From contig JAFSOQ010000095.1 in the NCBI GenBank assembly GCA_017446845.1, forward strand, positions 1 to 35,483: DNA of 35,483 nt, given 5' to 3'. The translations under genes and the position numbers were made by a program. Below are positions 32,409 through 35,483 of this stretch, piece by piece (the first letter of the stretch is position 1; every line of letters starts with the position of its first letter). Origin of the DNA: Selenomonadaceae bacterium. Lineage in GTDB: Bacteria; Bacillota; Negativicutes; Selenomonadales; Selenomonadaceae. The notes beneath the pieces were generated by a model. That model searched no databases. It was not told the origin of the DNA and was given only the letters and a program-made list of their open reading frames with translations.

Positions 32409-33404
32409 TTAACAGATTCGCGGAACGAGTTCGCCCGCAGGCATATCAACAATTCTAATACTGCCGAGCGAAGTTTTCAAGCCGACTTTGCCCGCAGAAT
32501 TTTTAACAACCTCGCCAATCTGCGCCGCGTGTTCGCCGTAAATATTTTTCCTCATGACCGACAAAATTTTTTCGCAAGACTCTTCGGGCACGACCGCAAT
32601 AATTTTTCCTTCGTTGGCAAGTTCAAGGACATCAAAGCCGAGAATATCGCAAACGCCGCGAACTTCCTCGCGCACGGGAATTTTTTCTTCGTCGAGCAAA
32701 ATCCCGACATCCGCCGCCTGAGCAATTTCGTTGAGTACTGCCGCAATCCCGCCGCGTGTCGCGTCTCTGACCATGGAGATTTTCGGTTCGACCGTCAACA
32801 TCTCTTGAATCATTTTGTTAAGCGGCGCACAATCCGATTTAATATTTTCGGACAGTTCCAAGCCGTGACGTTCGGCAAGAATTGTTGTGGCGTGGTCGCC
32901 GATAAATCCCGACACTAAAATTTTCATGCCCGCACGAATTTTTTTAGCGGAAATGTCAACGCCGTCAATCAGTTCGCCAACGCCCGTCGTGTTGATAAAA
33001 ATTCCGTCCGCTTGCCCACGCCCGACAACTTTTGTATCTCCCGTGACAATTTTAACATTTGCCTCACGAGCCGCCGCCGCCATTGAGTAGACAATTTTTT
33101 TCAGGTCGTCGAAGTCAAAGCCTTCCTCCAAAATCACGCCGACGGAAATAAATTTCGGAATCGCACCCGTGACCGCCAAATCATTAACCGTGCCGCAGAT
33201 TGAGAGCTTGCCGATATTTCCGCCGCGAAAAAAAATCGGGCGAACAACGTAGCTGTCGGTCGTCATCGCCAACTTGCCAATCTTCGCGCCGTCGTGCAGT
33301 TCATGTAAAATTTCGTTATCAAAAGCGGGCAAAATTATTTCGTGCAGAAGTTCCGCACTCAACTTGCCGCCCGCTCCGTGTGCCATTAAAATTTTTTTTG
33401 CCAT
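32409..33404 (-). CDS. hypE: Hydrogenase maturation protein HypE
   Basis: HypE uses ATP to dehydrate the thiocarboxamide on its C-terminal cysteine to a thiocyanate, which supplies cyanide for the iron of [NiFe]-hydrogenase. The sequence has the AIR-synthase-like fold: MAHGAGGKLS, TTDSYVV, ICGTVNDLAVTGA, VTGDTKVVGRGQADGIFINT, MVRDATRGGIAAVLNEIA, and it ends in PRIC with the essential terminal Cys. The ATG at 33404 gives the family-typical 331 residues; the frame extends 29 codons further but into hypD. It starts 4 nt after the hypD stop, with a weak GGTGAG ribosome site. Confidence 0.97.
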   Translation of the reverse strand: MAKKILMAHGAGGKLSAELLHEIILPAFDNEILHELHDGAKIGKLAMTTDSYVVRPIFFRGGNIGKLSICGTVNDLAVTGAIPKFISVGVILEEGFDFDDLKKIVYSMAAAAREANVKIVTGDTKVVGRGQADGIFINTTGVGELIDGVDISAKKIRAGMKILVSGFIGDHATTILAERHGLELSENIKSDCAPLNKMIQEMLTVEPKISMVRDATRGGIAAVLNEIAQAADVGILLDEEKIPVREEVRGVCDILGFDVLELANEGKIIAVVPEESCEKILSVMRKNIYGEHAAQIGEVVKNSAGKVGLKTSLGSIRIVDMPAGELVPRIC

Positions 33405-33408
33405 AGTC

Positions 33409-34485
33409 TCACCACTTGAAATTATTTCCTCCGTACTTAAACCAAGCCGCGCAGACACCTTCGACCGAAACCATACAAGGACCGATTGCATGAAACGGTT
33501 GACAGGCTTTCCCGAAAAGCGGACACTCCGTCGGATTGATTACGCCGCGCAAAACTTCGCCACACCGACACGCAGATTTTTTTTCGACGCGTTCAAGTTC
33601 GACAGGCTCGACGCGTTCAATATCAAAGTCAGCAAATTCATCGCGCATTTTTAATCCCGACGCGGGAATTTTTCCAATGCCGCGCCATTCGACGTCCGCG
33701 ACCTCATAAACTTGTGCGAGAATCTTTTTCGCAGATAAATTTCCTTCGGCTTTGACGACACTGCGATAATCATTGGCGACCGAAATTTTTCCGCCGTCGA
33801 TTTGTTCAAGCAGACTTGCCAGCGCAGTTAAAATTTCCTCCGCCTCAAAACCACCGATTGCACTCGGCATTTGAAATTCTTCCGCCAAAAAATTAAAGGC
33901 ATTCGCGCCGATAACAACCGCCACATGCCCCGGCAATAAAAATCCGTCGACTTTAACTTTTGCGTCGCCCAACAAAAATTTCAGCGCGGGCGGAACCAAT
34001 TTTTGCGCCGACAGCATAAACAAATTTTTTATTCCTTGAGCTTTTGCCGCCAAAACTGTTGCCGCTTGCGTCGGTGCCGTTGTCTCAAATCCTACTGCCA
34101 AAAAAATTAATTTCTTACGCGGATTTTCTTTCGCGAGTTTCAAACAATCCAGCGGCGAATAAACAATCCGAACGTTTGCACCTTCGGCGATCGCTGCCGA
34201 CAAACTCGAACGACTTCCCGGAACTTTCAACATATCCCCGAACGTAACGACAATGAAATCTTTTCTGCTCGAATACTCAACAGCTTTGTCAATGTAATCG
34301 TCATTCGTCACGCAAACCGGACAACCCGGACCCGAAACCAATTCCACATTCTCCGAAAGAATTTGCCTTATCCCCGAACGAAATATCGCAACCGTGTGAG
34401 TGCCGCACACTTCCATAAACCGTAACTTTTTTTTTCCCTCGGCAAGTCTTGAAATCTTTTTTACAAGCTTAACGGTATCTGCCAT
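33409..34485 (-). CDS. hypD: Hydrogenase maturation factor HypD
   Basis: HypD, with HypC, carries the Fe(CN)2CO unit during assembly of the [NiFe]-hydrogenase active site; it is an iron-sulfur protein. The 358 residues show MEVCGTHTVAIFRSGIR, GPGCPVCVT, the PGHVAVVIG loop, and the C-terminal cysteine block CRCGEVLRGVI, CPLFGKAC, GPCMVSVEG, followed by CAAWFKY. All family motifs are intact. The ribosome site is weak. It starts 9 nt after the HNH gene stop and is directly followed by hypE. HypC, HypF, HypA/B and a hydrogenase are not in the window. Confidence 0.97.
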   Translation of the reverse strand: MADTVKLVKKISRLAEGKKKLRFMEVCGTHTVAIFRSGIRQILSENVELVSGPGCPVCVTNDDYIDKAVEYSSRKDFIVVTFGDMLKVPGSRSSLSAAIAEGANVRIVYSPLDCLKLAKENPRKKLIFLAVGFETTAPTQAATVLAAKAQGIKNLFMLSAQKLVPPALKFLLGDAKVKVDGFLLPGHVAVVIGANAFNFLAEEFQMPSAIGGFEAEEILTALASLLEQIDGGKISVANDYRSVVKAEGNLSAKKILAQVYEVADVEWRGIGKIPASGLKMRDEFADFDIERVEPVELERVEKKSACRCGEVLRGVINPTECPLFGKACQPFHAIGPCMVSVEGVCAAWFKYGGNNFKW

Positions 34486-34494
34486 TTATCGCAC

Positions 34495-34824
34495 TCATTT
34501 CTTTTTACCTTTGACAACTTTTTTTACGACGCCCGTTATCTTTTCTCCCGTGAACTGCAAATTCTTTTTCACGGCTTTAACTGCTCTTTGATGATTTGTC
34601 TTTGCAAGGTCAGGCACCGTATCTTTCAAGCTTGCCTGCTTTGAACGATTGCAATGCTTACACAAACACTGCAAGTTAAACAATTTATCACTGCCGCCAT
34701 ATTTCTGCGGAATAATGTGGTCAATGTCAGCCTCAGCCTTCCGAATTTTTTTGCCACACTTCGCGCAAGTGTACCAACCGTGATTCGATTCATTGTTCGC
34801 AAACCAATCTTCACGATAACCCAT
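34495..34824 (-). CDS. HNH endonuclease-domain protein
   Basis: 109 residues from the ATG at 34824, which has AAGGAG 7 nt upstream; the frame opens at 34854 but without a ribosome site. An HNH nuclease fold is clear: zinc pair CAKCGKK, the DIDHIIPQKYGGSD core with the catalytic His, NLQCLCKHCNRSK with the second zinc pair, and a basic tail (KKVVKGKKK). Such stand-alone proteins resemble McrA/phage HNH nucleases; the role here is unknown. It sits tightly upstream of hypD (9 bp), an unexpected partner for hydrogenase maturation genes, so co-transcription may be accidental. Confidence 0.88.
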   Translation of the reverse strand: MGYREDWFANNESNHGWYTCAKCGKKIRKAEADIDHIIPQKYGGSDKLFNLQCLCKHCNRSKQASLKDTVPDLAKTNHQRAVKAVKKNLQFTGEKITGVVKKVVKGKKK

Positions 34825-34904
34825 CAGCTTTCTCCTTTTCAAATTCGTTTTCATCGCGTTTCATCGCTTTAATTCATTTTCAATTTTTCAATTCGATGAG
34901 CCTC

Positions 34905-34922
34905 TTTTTTTTTTTTTTTTTT
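34905..34922. repeat. Homopolymer of 18 T
   Basis: Eighteen uninterrupted T on the plus strand (18 A on the minus strand), in the gap between the HNH and phosphatase genes and 81 nt upstream of the HNH start. It is far longer than any other run in the window. There is no plus-strand gene before it to terminate. It could vary in length by slippage. Confidence 0.95.
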
Positions 34923-34924
34923 CG

Positions 34925-35102
34925 TTTTAGCTTTAGGCGCACCCCTCCCAGCTTTTAATCCCTGCTGTCCGCTTTTCAAACCCCCATGTTCTTAAATCCG
35001 CTTGTTTTTTGGAAGCGTAGCGTAACCAACCACCCGCAACCCCCGCAGGGTGGTTCGCCGCGAATGTCGAAAATTCCTGCTTGACAAGCAAAAAAAATTT
35101 TC
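34925..35102. other. Gap of 278 bp (34825-35102): unexplained structured stretch beside the 18-T tract
   Basis: No convincing gene. Read on the minus strand it is G-rich and contains a hairpin with 8-bp arms (35055-35048 with 35035-35028, 12-nt loop) and a second short stem a little further on, then further G-rich segments down to the A tract. The frame 34933-35157 is open (74 codons) but overlaps the phosphatase 3' end and has no clear ribosome site. It could be a small structured RNA, a dispersed repeat, or degraded sequence. Confidence 0.45.
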
Positions 35103-35483
35103 TCAAAAATCCGAGCGAGTAATTTCCAGCAGAGTAATTTCCAGCAGTGCCTCGCAACCAATCAAAATGTCTTGATAACTTGTAGAGTAATCGTCAGTAT
35201 ACCAAGGGTCGTCAACGTCGCGATGTTCACCAGCAAAATCCATGAGCAGGAAAATTTTTTTATCAGGGTCGCCGCCACAAATTTCTTTCATGTCGCGGAC
35301 ATTTGAGCGGTCAAGACCAATCAGATAGTCAAATTTTTTATAATCGCTGTCGAGCAAAAGTTTTGACGTGCGCCGCGTGAACGGAATATTATTTTTGCGG
35401 AGTTCGTGAGCAGTGCCGTCGGACATGGGCGTCCCGATTGACGGATGACAACCCGCCGACTCAATCAGAAAATCTTTTTCCAA
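35103..35483 (-). CDS. Low-molecular-weight protein-tyrosine phosphatase, N-terminus outside window
   Basis: These cytoplasmic enzymes remove phosphate from tyrosine, often on bacterial tyrosine kinases that control exopolysaccharide. The catalytic C-x5-R loop lies outside the window; about 30 residues are missing. What is visible matches the family: FLIESAGCHPSIGTPM, YLIGLDRSNVRDM, and the general-acid region DVDDPWYTDDYSTSYQDI with the Asp-Pro-Trp motif. The C-terminus carries a duplicated five-residue unit (LLEIT twice) from a perfect 15-bp tandem duplication. The stop is at 35103. No neighbour in the window suggests its target. Confidence 0.93.
   Translation of the reverse strand: MEKDFLIESAGCHPSIGTPMSDGTAHELRKNNIPFTRRTSKLLLDSDYKKFDYLIGLDRSNVRDMKEICGGDPDKKIFLLMDFAGEHRDVDDPWYTDDYSTSYQDILIGCEALLEITLLEITRSDF
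35117..35146. repeat. Perfect 15-bp tandem duplication at the 3' end of the phosphatase gene
   Basis: Two adjacent identical 15-bp units (35117-35131 and 35132-35146). Being a multiple of three, the duplication adds five residues (LLEIT) without shifting the frame. Perfect identity suggests a recent slippage event. Confidence 0.95.

Noticed and set aside
34933..35157. Small minus-strand gene of 74 codons in the G-rich gap
   Set aside because: It overlaps the phosphatase 3' end in another frame, has no clear ribosome site and no protein-like pattern; the stretch is better treated as non-coding.
1..35483. CRISPR array, tRNA/rRNA genes, transposases, prophage genes
   Set aside because: No regularly spaced direct repeats, no cloverleaf or rRNA-like sequence, and no transposase, integrase or phage structural protein was seen in any frame.

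Overview
The window looks like a chromosomal segment of a diderm Firmicute, most likely a Negativicute (Selenomonadales-like). This rests on the gene content (cdsA-dxr, RodZ, class I PyrC, a short-form AhcY next to MtaD, HypD/HypE) and on very frequent AAAATTTT-type A/T tracts, often in Lys-Ile or Lys-Phe codons. No database search was possible. No rRNA, tRNA, CRISPR array or insertion sequence was seen.

Left part (1-5.4 kb): on the plus strand come the 3' part of cdsA, dxr, a GH25-fold protein that appears to have lost its catalytic acids, and a cold-shock gene with a near-perfect promoter. Two hairpin terminators separate these from minus-strand rodZ and mtaD.

5.4-15.7 kb, all minus strand. 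In transcription order: lepB, an EamA transporter, pyrB, two tandem paralogous small genes, pyrC, a terminator, ahcY, a BrnT-type toxin, its presumed antitoxin, and a STAND-like NTPase/TPR/Sel1 gene broken into several frames, each consistent with one missing A in an A run. Most junctions are 4-nt ATGA overlaps. MtaD and AhcY together suggest S-adenosylhomocysteine recycling.

15.7-22.5 kb: a large Hsp70-like ATPase and a coiled-coil protein ending in a GrpE-like domain form a two-gene minus-strand operon. It is divergent from plus-strand clpB.

22.5-30.3 kb is the most unusual part: one minus-strand operon with a good promoter. It encodes a small dynamin-like GTPase, a membrane-anchored coiled-coil protein with a His-rich neck, a second dynamin-like GTPase, a SPASM radical-SAM enzyme, a second radical-SAM enzyme with a B12-type N-terminal fold and a C-terminal PqqD-like helical domain, and a third dynamin-like GTPase with a hydrophobic membrane region. 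I do not recognise this combination as a described system. It suggests a membrane-remodelling or defence module with peptide or protein modification enzymes.

30.3-35.5 kb, minus strand: an HNH nuclease, hypD, hypE and an orphan PRD/PTS-type regulator form a tight run. Upstream lie an 18-T tract, an unexplained G-rich structured stretch and the 3' part of a low-molecular-weight tyrosine phosphatase gene cut by the window edge.
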